From Hirudo medicinalis (Eukaryota > Annelida > Clitellata > Hirudinida > Hirudinidae), in NCBI GenBank assembly GCA_011800805.1, contig MPNW01000451.1:50652-114651 (forward strand): a stretch of DNA of 64,000 bases, in the 5' to 3' direction. Below the pieces are notes generated by a model that ran no database searches, was not told the origin of the DNA, and saw only the letters and a list, made by a program, of their open reading frames with translations. A program made the position numbers and the translations under genes. Below are positions 1 through 12,230 of this stretch, in pieces. Each line of letters opens with the position of its first letter. The first letter of the stretch is position 1.

Positions 1-74
1 ACCGGCTGGCGGTCATATCATAAGATTTTAACAATGGGATTTTAAAGCGGGCTAGCCTTAACCAAATATTGGCG

Positions 75-2736
75 ATGTGGTTGGAGCAATTGCCATTGAA
101 CCTAAAGATGTCGGTGTCCGTTAATGCTTTAATATTTTTTGGCTTTTGGAGTTTTATATACATCATAGATTTTATTCTGAAGGTGAGCCTTTTTCTTCAA
201 ACACGTGTATTACATGCTACCTAATTGTAAACATAAACACATGATCCATTCATGCAATAGCCTTTTTCAAGCTATTTAGTAATACTTGAAACCATACGAA
301 CTTTCTTTAACAGAACAATGAAAAATTATCTGCAAAATATGCCAACTTTAGAAATAATCTTGGCTTGACAGTTTCGATAGCTCAGGTTTATTTGTTTCAT
401 GTCTATACCATAATAAAATGACTGTTAAATATATGATTTGCTTGCAGATTAGATGGTTCACGACTTATTTTAATAAAACCATTATTAAACTTGGGTCAAG
501 AAAGTCTAAATATATGAAAATATGGTTTAACATTGGTGTTGTCTTTTCACTTGTACTGATGGTGATGTCTGCCATTTTGTTAATCATGATTGTTGAAAAC
601 ACATTAAGGCAGAAAGTAGTTGATCAGCAGATATTAACTCCAGTTGTGAGTTCCTTTTATATGAAAAAAATTCCTAAGCACTTAAATATCTTCTATGAAT
701 GTTGTCTTGAAGGTACCAGGTGTGAATCTTCCTACTAGTCAGTTAGGATATTATCTTCTCACATTGCTTGTTTGTGGAATTTTTCATGAGTTGGGACATG
801 CCATAGCTGCAGTTGGGTAAAATAAAACCTTTAGTCATATCAAACTTAAAATAAACAAATTGATTTACTTTCTTAACCTGGTTTTAACTGATACAAAATT
901 CAGAGTATTTAAAATTTTGCAGAGAGGAAGTGAGAGTGAATGGGTTCGGCTTGTTCTTGATGGCTCTCTACCCAGGAGCTTATGTCGACATCAACTTGGT
1001 GCACATCGACAGCATATCAGCTCTCCGACAATTGAGAATTTTTTGTGCGGGGGTTTGGCACAACGTTGTCATCGTGCTGATAGCTTTATTGGTCATTCTT
1101 CTTCTCCCATTTCTTTCAATGCCACTCTACACATCTGGCCATGGAGCCACTATAATTCATGTTGCTGAGGTTCAAATAGATTTTACTTTTTGTTAATTAT
1201 TTTTTTAACTTTCTTGCTGATGGGTTTTAAATTTTGACATTTTTTTAAAATTAAGATTTATTTGGTTTACTTTTTTAAATCCAGAATTCACCTGTGACAG
1301 GAGAAAATGGTGCATCTGTGGGTGAAGTGATAACCTCTGTTAATGGACACTCCATCCAAAATGTTGAGCAGTGGAATCGGTTTATCGCCGACGCTGCTAA
1401 GCATACGACAACAGGATTTTGCGTTCATCATCAATTAATCCTACAAAATATCAACATCACATCCAGTTAGAAAGAAATTAACTGCAAATTAGTAGTATTA
1501 CAATTGTGAATACAAATGAATGAATTCACTTCTCAGGACTCTTAATTAAGGAAGACAATGCTGATTGCTGCTTGAATTCAACAAACTCCCACCTCTGCTT
1601 CAATTACAATCACACTCCTAGATTTACATCTCAACACGAAAAGGTTGCATGTTGTGATTTCTAATGCCATTCCTGCAAGATATTGTTCCATTTTGACCAT
1701 GAATTTGATCTTGTTAATTATTAAGCAAATAATATCAAATCCTGTAGTTTTACTAAAATTAAATTATTAAGGAAGTTGATTTAGAGACTATTTAATTTGC
1801 ATTTAATGTTTAAAATTGAAAACCACATCTTTGTTACAATAAGTTTAAAATAAACCTTATAACTAATATCTCCTGTCTTATAATTCATGTGTGATTACAG
1901 GGTCTCCCTGTCATATAATTTATTAAACTTTAGAGCCACATATGCATGACTGCAAGGTCAGTTGCAGAAGGCAGAAATTGTTCCTCTGATTTGGACTGTC
2001 AATCACAAGCAGGCACCAAACCGTCTAAGGCCTTTTGTCTCTTGCCCAACGTAGATAACAGCACTTGGCTGATGAAGGTTTCTTACAAGTCACAAAAGCT
2101 GCCCTTGCTGTTCCTGGGGCATCCTTACAGTCTTTATTACTATAGTTGGTTCCAAAAGTTATTAATCTCTGATGTAATGTTTATTGCTTTGTGCTGATTC
2201 AACAAAACCACTTGTTTACAGTTTCAACAAGCAACTATGAACCAAGATTTCACTTACTACCTCTGAAGTTACCTTACTTCATTGAAACATTCTGCAAGTA
2301 TCCTTTAATGTGTGATCATGCTTTGACATTCATTGATATTCAAACCTAATTATAAAGGCTTACGCTCATAACCTGCATTCCGTGCAAGCAGTCTTATTCA
2401 TTGTGATTTAAACACTGGAAGGTGCTTATTGGCAATTCACATTCTCGCATAAAGAGCAAGAATATGTCAAGTTATGCATTATATATATTATTATCCTTAT
2501 ATACCATACTCAGATATTTGGTATCATTATCAGGAGCCCTGGCAATAATCAACATCATTCCATGTTATGCTCTGGATGGTCAGTGGATTACAGAAGCTCT
2601 CTGTAACTGCCTGTTACCTCTCTTCGTGAGGAGCAGTTCGACACGAAATGTCATTTATACCTGCCTTGTCACATTCGGAACACTCCTCGTTGGCAGCAAC
2701 ATCGTCATCGCTCTGTGGATGCTCATGGTTAAGTAA
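75..2736 (+). CDS. MBTPS2: Membrane-bound site-2 protease (S2P), 10 exons
   Basis: Intramembrane zinc metalloprotease of the Golgi that makes the second cut in membrane-tethered transcription factors such as SREBP and ATF6. Exons: 75-182, 314-385, 448-645, 713-816, 923-1169, 1285-1465, 1537-1643, 1934-2144, 2222-2297, 2514-2736; all phases agree and give about 508 aa (human 519). The catalytic motif HELGH starts near residue 151. The third zinc ligand lies in PCYALDGQW, with Asp near 456. A PDZ-like luminal segment (GENGASVGEVITSVNG) and a cysteine-rich stretch lie between them. An in-frame stop at 21-23 precedes ATG 75; ATG 108 is an alternative start that aligns better with the human N-terminus. 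The polyserine loop of the human protein is missing. A poly(A) signal AATAAA lies at about 2863. Confidence 0.95.
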
Positions 2737-3771
2737 CCATCCCATGATAGCAGTGATGTTTGGGTCTTTGGGTGATGGGTTTTTACCATTTCAATTTCAG
2801 GACAGTTGCAATTAATTTTGTCTAATTTTAGTAAAATTTCTTTTTACTGTTTTCGTTGTTGGAATAAATCAGGTTTGGTGTGTTAGGATCTCTGGTCATA
2901 TTTGTTGCACATTCATCTTGGTTAACTCCCTCAAATATAAATTATGCCATTAAGACTAGCATTTGAACATCTGCATAAAGCACACAAATCCAAAGCAAAA
3001 TTATAAAAATTAAATTCCAAATGTGAACTTTCATAAATAATCTATGAGTTTGGCAGATTAAATGTTAAGCAAAAGCAACAGTTTGTGTCATGGAATGAGA
3101 GTGGAAGCCTGGCAGCAAAACGTCCAAATATGCTTTGATGCCAAAATACAACATGGTGCACGGTCATCATGGTTAAAGTTTTTTCATGCAAAATGTATCA
3201 GTTTATGACAATTTCTTGCATTCATTTCAAGTTCCCAGAAGAAAGATTGTAGCCATGTTGATTTCTTTCATATGAACAATGTAAGCTTAATTTCACACCA
3301 TTCAGGTCCAATATGCATTCTTGTCTCTTCTTGGCCTCATCTGATTAGTTTAGAAATGAAAGCTTTAACTTATCATTGGCCCTTGATTAACCAGTTGATT
3401 TAATAATAAATTTATCATAGTATTAAATTTGATTATCTGGTTTAACAAAATAATAATAATAGTAATAATATTAATGATAATGTATGTGAGTGCACTATGA
3501 TTGGCAAGTGACATCAAGTAAAGATCAAGAATGTCTAACTTGGCAAAACCTCTTGAAGTTTAAAGCTCTTTTCAATGAGGGTACTGAAAGGGTTTGACTT
3601 GATGGAGATTATGAGGCTCGACATTTTGCTTTCTCCATGATTTTTATCAACCTTTGCATGAAATTTATTAGTAATACAAATGTAATTTAAGCTGAACTTA
3701 ACTTACTTTTGTTACTTGAATCAGTTCAGTTGGAAATTAACTTTTAAAGTATTTTTGAATTAAGTAAGAGT
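2737..3771. other. Convergent intergenic region, 3' ends of MBTPS2 and the SMP/C2 gene
   Basis: No coding signal was seen on either strand. It holds the MBTPS2 3' UTR with AATAAA near 2863, and a short AAT-rich stretch near 3450-3480. Confidence 0.6.
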
Positions 3772-6700
3772 TCAACAAATTGAAGGCAGTACATTGAAGT
3801 TGAAGTCCATCAGTATATTTCCCGTTGACACAAATCGTGACGACCTGGCTATTGGTTTTTTCCGGCGATCGATTACACTGAAAGAATTTTTGTGAACATG
3901 TGAATTTCAGTCCCACGCGAAAATTTTATTAAAGCCTCGATGGCCCAGCATAATTAGGCTCTCTAAACCATAGAAGTTGTCTCAATAAATTTCACTTGAC
4001 CTTATCTTAATCTCGGAAAAATCTATTTAAAAATGAACTTAATTACAGATGAGAATGATGATGCATATGATTTTATTGAGGCAATCAACCTGTGGAGTTT
4101 GACCTTGCAATAAAAGCGGGCAGAAGATGGTGGCAGTCCCACTATGGAGGTCACTTCGATCCTGATCCCCACAAAAAGTTGGTAGTTGGAAGTGCTCGGT
4201 CCTTTAACAAAATATTGAAATTTTAAATTTTGTACCAAGTCTGAGAGCCAAAGCCATAATTTGACATGTTATATAATTTATGTACTGGAGAGTAAGTTCT
4301 TAGGACCTGGGTTCAGGTTTGATTTCTTCTGCCCAACACTGAAACATTCAAGAAACAATCAACTAACCAAGTGAAAAATATTGGTTGCATTCAAAGTAAC
4401 TAACAAAGCAGACAATCTTTCAAGGCCTCTTTGGAAATGCTTTGATAGCTTTGATTCGTTGTTGAGACTTTTCGAAGAGGAACTCTGAGGCGGTCCTCCA
4501 TTCTGTTACGAATCGAAGAGCCGAGATTTTTAAACTTTGATAAATGATAAGGTTTATAAGGTCAAAGGTTAATATTCTAACAAGACGTGACGAGCGTGAG
4601 CTGGCAACATCATTGGTCAGCACTTTCAGGCCCTGATTTCCATCATGTACTCTTGCTGTTTCTCTGATGCTCTACGAAACGATATTGAAATTAATTTTTA
4701 AAAAAGCTTTAATAAGTCCATTATGAACCTTTTGAGAGGCTTCATTGATTAGAGCATGGAGATAAGCATCGCTGTTGTCAGCAAAACTGCTGGATTTGCG
4801 AGGAGTTGAGGGATGGTCGAGTTCCTGGGTGAAGACCTGAAACTTCAACTGGATCCTACCAGTTTCCACCTTTTCCAATTTAAACCAACCATCATGCTGA
4901 AATCAAATTTATTTAACTGCATTCTAGCATTGTTTTCATATCTGTGTTGGCGGACATACCTGTGCATTGCTTCCGAGTTCTATGAGTTGTTTGCGAGAAA
5001 AATCCAGTCTTCCAAGGAAGTCATTTTTTGAAAGCAAATCATGGTCCCACAGCAACTGTAAGCAACTGACCATCAATTAATTTCATAAATTTGTATCTCT
5101 TTAAGAACTTACAATGTGCAAAGTTTCATCATCTTTTGGCATTTCTATCGTGCATTGTTCGTTCCACACGGGATTCAATGTCTCTTTTTTCACATTCGTC
5201 AGAAACTTTCTTTGCCGACCAACGTACACCCCACAAAATGGATCGCTCAATCCTGGAAGGAAATAGGATATTATGTTTACTTTTATTTAAGAATTTTTTA
5301 AAAGTCAACATTATCATGATGACAAATCTGTTATGAACCTTAAAGAAAAAAATTAAATGCATTTAATATATGCAAATGAGAGCTCGTCCATGATGACTTA
5401 GTTGGACATCGCAGAGAAACACCAAGGATCTGCAGCTGAATGATCAAAGAGCTAAGATTGTTTATCAGAGTAATTTGAGACCCCACGAAAGCACATCATG
5501 ATTAGAAGTAGATAAACGAGATTATGACAAATCACAAACCATTTCTGTCCTTAGCGATGAGATCTGCAGCCTGAATGATGTTAATGATAAGGATTTCATC
5601 AGAAGCCAGTTGAGACAATTTGCTGTTTGATTGCAGGGACTGAAATAATGGAATGGGGTCCTGAGAAGTTAGAAGGAACAGCAGCATGAAATGAAAGAGT
5701 TTTTAATTATGCAACTACATGGAAAGATGAAACCTTTTGAAAGTCAACTAATTATATTGCATTAATTAAGTAATTATATTGCATTAATTAATTAATTATA
5801 TTGCATTAATTAAGTAATTATATTGCATTAATCGAATGTTAATCATCCATACTGGTATGTTCTGATGTGTTCCTGAAGCCCACATCAAAGAACTGTACTG
5901 GGAAATTTGATCTGGAGCTGATGAATAAATTATGCAAATTGAGATAAGTTTTAATCAATAAATAAGTAAATATATAAGCCAACTGGTGTCCCTGGAAAGA
6001 GTTGAAATGTTCTCAACCGGCACAAAGACCACGGATATAATTATGGTCCCTTTGCTTGATGTCGATTCGCCAACAGGCAACAGATTCGCGTCGAGGGAGT
6101 AAGTCTGGTAAATCAACTTGTGTAACTCCTGCATGGCATGAATAAACATTAACTTTGGATGAACTAGCCATTGCATCACGGTGTCAAGATTATTTACGTC
6201 AAAATTAAATATTGGAATGAATTAACAATTTAAAAGAAGTATTTTAAGTTATTTCTTGATTGTACCTGGGTCATGATGATGTGAGCAGAACCCAAGAAAT
6301 CATCATCATTGGTGCTCCCTCCATCCCAATCGTACACCACAAACGAAAGCATAACCTTCGAATATTCTACTTTCATTTACAATTGAATTCATCACGTCAG
6401 TCTTCAATAGAATGATTGAATGTTAGAGACAACAACAGCAATAAGAAGAAAAATAATTTAATTAATGTCAATTCCCATTATGGGTTGACCAGAATAAATC
6501 AAGTATGATCATTACCACCAATAACAAAAGTTAATAATAAATTATTAACAATTAATTAATTAACATAATTAATGCAAAATGACAGACCTTGTTAATGTCT
6601 TCTACGATGAACTGCGAAAATACCTCCCAGCATGGATTCCTGGTGTGTGGGACGTAATGGGTGCACAAGAGCTGCAAAACCATCCGATTAATATTCATAG

Positions 6701-9700
6701 GACTTGACCGATAAACAACAGAGTAACGACCAATCACGACCGAGCGCAGTATTTCCTCTCACCTTCTTGCCTTTGTTGTAGACGATGCAGTAGGGGTCCG
6801 ACAGCCCGTCCGAGTCCAACCCCATGAGGTCCGAGGCGCCGTGGATGCAAATGTTTACGACTCCCGATTCTGCAGGAACGATTGCGAAAATCGAATGATA
6901 GATGATTGGAGGTTATTTTTGGAGAAATGTGTGATCGATGCCGCTCTTTAAACGAGCAACAATCTTATAATGGGACATGTTTTATTCATGCAATGTTTGT
7001 TGTCCAACATTGCAATGTTTTTAGCATTTTTTTTATTTTGAAACAAAAGAACAGATGTCAATCTAATGAGACCTGCATTCGAAAATATGAAACCACTGAA
7101 AATATGCAACACAACTTAAGAAACTTAAGAACAATTGAACTACTTTTCAGCAGAGGTCCAATGAATGCTTATTTGTAATGAAGTTTAAAATCATGTCCAT
7201 CCAACTAATGCTAAAACCATTGGATTGTTTGTTCAAAGATTGAGTAATAAGGAGCATTTAAGCACATCACTAACGTGTAATTAATATGTTGTAATCTTTC
7301 CTTTATCACAACTTATGCTTACTTATCCACTTGAGGTTGTCTGGACTGGTTGCAGGTCCACCATGAACCAGGGTGTCCCAAGAAGGGAGGGGCATGTACT
7401 CCAGTTTTGTCGAGAGCTTCATTGTCTCATTGGTCCTATCCAGGAAATGATCCACAGTCTCTTCAATGCTTGATTGGTTGATAATAAATTATGCTCCTCC
7501 AAATTGAATATCGTTAATATATTATGTTAATTGGCATGAGGACTCACCTCTGCTTGTGATCCAATGGATATTTGGACAGCAAAAGTACACTAGATGCGAG
7601 ACACTGGTTTGTGAGAAACACCTTGCTATTGAGGCTGATATTAACCTGGTGACATAATTTTAAACTAACACAATTACCTATTATTATCAAAACTGATGAA
7701 ACAACACAAATAGTTCAAAAGTATAATTAATTTCAAGAAACTCAAACAAATTAGCACAGCATATTTTGTAACCTTATCCTCTGACAGGCTGTAAATGAGG
7801 AATGTTGCAGAATGGTTGAATGGTGAAGAACCACTGATGAGAGACGACAAAGATTCCTGATCTCCGACGGAAACCACGCAGTACCTGGTGTCGCTGATGA
7901 GTTCTGTCAAATTGTTTTCGAATTAAAAGCAATAAAACAATAAATCATTGTTCATCAGATTCAACAAACCCAATGGATTCATGGCTGGCTTGCTTCTCTT
8001 TTTCTCTGGAAGAAAGAAAATATTTCTTAAAAATTGCCAAAAACTTGAAATTGTCAAACCATCAAAACCCACCTCCAGCTTTGTAAGAACCACTCACACT
8101 GACCCTGAGAACCCCAAGTGCTTGTCAACAAAAAGAACAATCAATTTTAATGACTTGGTGAGTGATAATGATGACTTGCTGTCACCAAACAGATCTCAAG
8201 ACCAACCCAGTTTCAAGGAGGTAATTTGGCTTGGAGCAGCAGGGAGGGATCCCTTTGGGGCGAAGTCGAACTCGACCCTTCCCGGATCTACGAGTGCTTC
8301 GGTCAGGATGTTCGTGATGAGACTGTGAATCCAGAACTTCAGCAGAGGAATCTCCATCAATTGGATGTGCCTCAACACTCGCACATTGAAATGAACGTTG
8401 GGTCTGAAATATCGATGTAATAACACAAATAACATCAATAAATCATCTATTCCAACTTTAAATTTAAGCTACAATTGCAAATATGTTTAATAACACACTT
8501 GGCATGCAAGTTAGATCAGAGGGGTGTTCCTGTATGCCTTGGTAAAAGCAACAGTCATCACATATCGCATTCGAAACCCGCACCGCTTTGTAAATGTTCG
8601 ACAAAAAGTGCCTCTGACTGTGCATATGTTGCTTTGTCAATGAATTCCACAAGAAGGCAATGAAGTTACAAACTTGAAATCAAACTGCACATAAAACAGT
8701 GTGCTAAATTGAACAACAAACTTCTCGGTGAAAAGCATGGAGACGGAAGATACGTGCGGAAACGGGACATCCATGTCGAAGTGAAGCACCATCTGAACTG
8801 ATGCGCTCATTTCCATCCTCTCGATGGAAACTTCCAACGAAAGACCCAACCTGTGGAAGGGTAAAATTAAGTGATTTAAAGCTGCATTTAGAAGTAAAAT
8901 GCCATCAATAGATTAATCTTGCTAATGAAGTCCTAATGGGCAGTAATGATGTGAGGCTAATGTTTTAAATGAAGATTAGCCTCCAATCGACACAACAACC
9001 AAGTTTGCAATGGAGTGTTTGAATGACAAATTAAAACATTGACTTCTTAAAGCGAAATTAATTATTACAATAATTGCATTCTATTTATCAGTAGTAATTA
9101 GTAGCTAGTTAATGGATGTTAATTAAACATCGTCATCTCCATTGTCATCATCAACACTATCACCACCGCCATCGTCATCATCATCATCATCATCATCATT
9201 GCTAATTGTCATCATCACCATCATTGACAAAACGATTAAAATCTCACGATTATCGGTTTGTGTTTGCTTGAAACATCCACATATTCACTAACATTCGAGA
9301 ACACATCTATCAGGATTTGTCAGAGCCATAAAAGTCGAAAGTTGGTGTGGTTATAAATAATGATGTAATTCACTAAATACAGATATTCAATAAATTTAAT
9401 CACATAAATCATTAGTATTATTACTTAATACAAAATAGCAATTGTTCAAAAATGTTAAATTTGGATGCCAATGCAAATCGTGGAGCTAAACGTGCCCTCA
9501 TTATTTGCTGGTATCTGCTGAACTTCATTCAGGCAAAAGAATGTTTTCGAACAAGTTGCATGTGTTTATCGAATCCTGGAGATGAGAAAAGCATAGGACA
9601 TCTCTCAAATTTCAGTACATTGAAAAGTCATAAATGAAGTTTTATTTTTAAATGTAATGAATAAATTGTTGTATAAAAGTTATCACACATTATTATCAAT

Positions 9701-11283
9701 TTCAATGCTCTCAATTTTAAAGCACACCTGGCTTCTGTGACAGGAAATATAGAAAAAACAGTTTATGAAAATGTACTGCTTCAATAAATGCATTCCATAA
9801 CTTTTAGCAATTAAAAAATTGAGAAATACCTAAAGTGAAAATATCAAATAGAACATTTATTACTTGATTCAAGACTCAAGACTTCAAAAACTTTTATGAA
9901 AAGAAGAATCAGGAAAATTACTTTCAAAATGAAAACAAATAAGCATAAAAATAAGCAGCACTGGAGAGGTCGACCTACTTTGCATAAAGTTCAATTGACG
10001 TGGTGGAAGCCTGAATAAAACTTTAAACTTAGACATTTTACAATCATTCAAGTGTAGCAGGGACTGAACATTTTTATCTTTCAACGTGATGTACGACTTT
10101 GTGTCAAAGTAGGTCAGGGAAAAGACTGTAACAGGGAAAAGAAGGCATAAGTATGACTCAAAAATCCTCTAAATGCTTCTCAACAGAAATACTTTGCCTT
10201 TTAAGGACATGAAGAAACATTGGTTGTCGTGTTATGATTACAATGTAGTCGAACAATTATCATTATTATATCATATATATATATATATATCAATTATTAT
10301 CATTATTATATCATATATATATATATATATATCAATTATTGATACACCTTGAATGAAAAATACACATCCAATGATGGGTAAATGTCAAATAAATATTAAC
10401 TTTTGCAAAATAATTGAAATAAAATTATGCTATTTGATTGTATGCAGAGATATTCTAAAACGTAAATGGCAAAATAGTAAAACAAATTACCATGTCCCAG
10501 CAAATCGAGCAACGAGCTCCATGAACTTGTCTGCCATCAACTCGACCTTCCCTTCGACAACCACTTGGTACTTTTGAGCGAGCTTCAATCCGGACGGTGG
10601 AGACAAGATGCCGTCCCACCCGATGGGTCTCCTGCCACCCTCGCCAACTTCGAAAGCTTGCACCGATCGGAAGTATGGCGTCTTGGAATCAATGTTTAGA
10701 CTTTTTAACTCCAGACAGCCTGGAGATGATGGCATTAAATGTTTCATAATGCAGAGCCATGTAATCAAATGTCGCGAATTTACTTAAAAAGTAAGGCTGG
10801 AGATGCTGCAGAAAGGGGTCAATTTTTCTTTTTAAAACTTCGGAAATTGTGCTTGAGCAGAAAACTAACCTGCAAATAAATCATGGCCTATTATTAAAGA
10901 GTCAAAATGTTCAAAAGAACAAGAGTTTTATTTAAGTGTAGAATAATAATTTTTATAAAGTATAAAGCGTAAACAATCGCTTCTAACCATCGGTTTACAA
11001 TAAAATTCAGCCATTCACAAGTCTCGCTTTGTCGAAGAGCTTTCTTTCTGTGGAGAATGGTTTCTTTCTCTTTAATATATCTTTCAGTCAGCGAAAACAC
11101 CTTTCTTTTCCACAGCGAGAAGGTGGCGAAAGCAATGACAAAGACCCAGAAAAGAGAACATCCGAGTAATCCAATCCAGAATATGAGCAGATACATGATC
11201 AGTACGAACAAATAAATCTTCATCTGCTCATTTTGCCGCTCGCGTTTCATTTCTTGCAAGCGAAACACTCCTGAAGTTTGCAT
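3772..11283 (-). CDS. ESYT: SMP-domain and multi-C2 protein, extended-synaptotagmin-like, about 20 exons
   Basis: ER-anchored lipid-transfer protein of membrane contact sites (family knowledge). The N-terminal exon (10988-11283) has a hydrophobic hairpin followed by SETCEWLNFIVNRW, the usual start of an SMP domain. The SMP continues through 10784-10869, 10491-10719, 8674-8850 and 8207-8403. C2 exons: 8073-8120, 7773-7903, 7548-7645, 7323-7468 (C2A); 6763-6869, 6588-6671, 6266-6355, 6018-6128 (C2B); 5540-5660, 5113-5252, 4960-5055, 4729-4896 (C2C); then 4671 downward, 4090-4201 and 3772-3877 (a divergent fourth C2-like tail). C2B keeps LDSDGLSDPYC and YDWDGG, and C2C keeps AKDRNGLSDPFC and LWDHD, so both look calcium-competent. 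C2A lacks the loop-1 aspartates. Phases match throughout except the donor of the 4671 exon, which is uncertain. About 880 aa, close to ESYT2. The last two exons are less sure. Confidence 0.8.
5748..5833. repeat. AT-rich minisatellite, 4 copies, in an intron
   Basis: Four near-identical copies of AATTATATTGCATTAAT separated by short AT spacers. It lies in an intron of the SMP/C2 gene. Confidence 0.85.
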
Positions 11284-12230
11284 GTTCTTCTTCTTTTAGA
11301 TTCAACAAGCTACGAAAGTCGAACAACTACGAACCACTGTCGAATCATAAAAATGAATCCCCCCCTCATACATAAAATGTCGAGTGCTCAAATTGCCCTT
11401 GAAGTGTCTGAAACTCGCTGTCCTAACACCAGATCTCTTCAGGCCTTTAGTATCTAATCTCTCTTTATATGAAATGTTTGATCATTATGTGAGGCTCGGA
11501 TGTCAACAAATATTCCGTTGGCAATAAGCATCGGGCGCATCGCAGAATGGGTGAATGCAGGGGACATGTAGATGTGAATTCACACGTGTTGCAATGAAAC
11601 ATGTTAGAAGATTTGTGACAAGTCATCAACAGAATGAAAATTTTGATTCGTCTTAAAACTGTTGTCGAATGGTTCTCGCTTAAGTTTTAAATTTGGGCGC
11701 CATCAAGCAGGTACAAGAGAGTTGAGTGCGCCAACCAAACTGTCTTCAATTTGAACATGTGAGCAGGCGATCTCGTTCCAATTTGATATAAAAATCACAT
11801 CGACACAAGCTATCAACGATCTAGATTCAGTTTTTCATCGTCTGTGAAACGGTAGAAAGTTGAAGAACTTGCAATATGGTAGTTCGACCAGCAATAAATT
11901 TGAGGGATTTTATGCGAAAATTTAATAACTTTAGGCTCAAGTTTCAAAAATTCAATTTTATTGTGACTGAAGCTTGCATGCAATTTCATGGTCGAGGAAG
12001 AGCCACTTTTTTGCAAATGAAGTTTTGTATAAAAAGTTCAGCTGGCACATGAACACTTTTCTTGATCAAAACATAAAAATGTCAATAAAATTCGAGTAAA
12101 AAGTTGAATAAGTTACAATATAAAAGTGACTGAAATTAAAAAAAATTAACAAACTGTCCGAAAATACGTTATCTGATATGAAAAGGCACCTTTTGTTCAC
12201 TAGGCTGAGTTAGCTTGCACGGAATAGCGG
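11284..12230. other. Spacer between EGFR 3' end and SMP/C2 gene 5' end
   Basis: Both neighbours are on the minus strand, so this stretch should hold the EGFR 3' UTR and the promoter of the SMP/C2 gene. No further coding signal or obvious repeat was seen. Confidence 0.5.

Noticed and set aside
7948..8328. Plus-strand 126-codon frame overlapping the SMP/C2 gene
   Set aside because: It is antisense to confirmed SMP and C2A exons (8207-8403 and 8073-8120).
9884..10137. Open minus-strand frame inside intron 3 of the SMP/C2 gene, with apparent acceptor and donor sites
   Set aside because: Its phases do not fit between the flanking exons, while joining exon 10491-10719 directly to 8674-8850 gives a perfect phase match and a continuous SMP domain.
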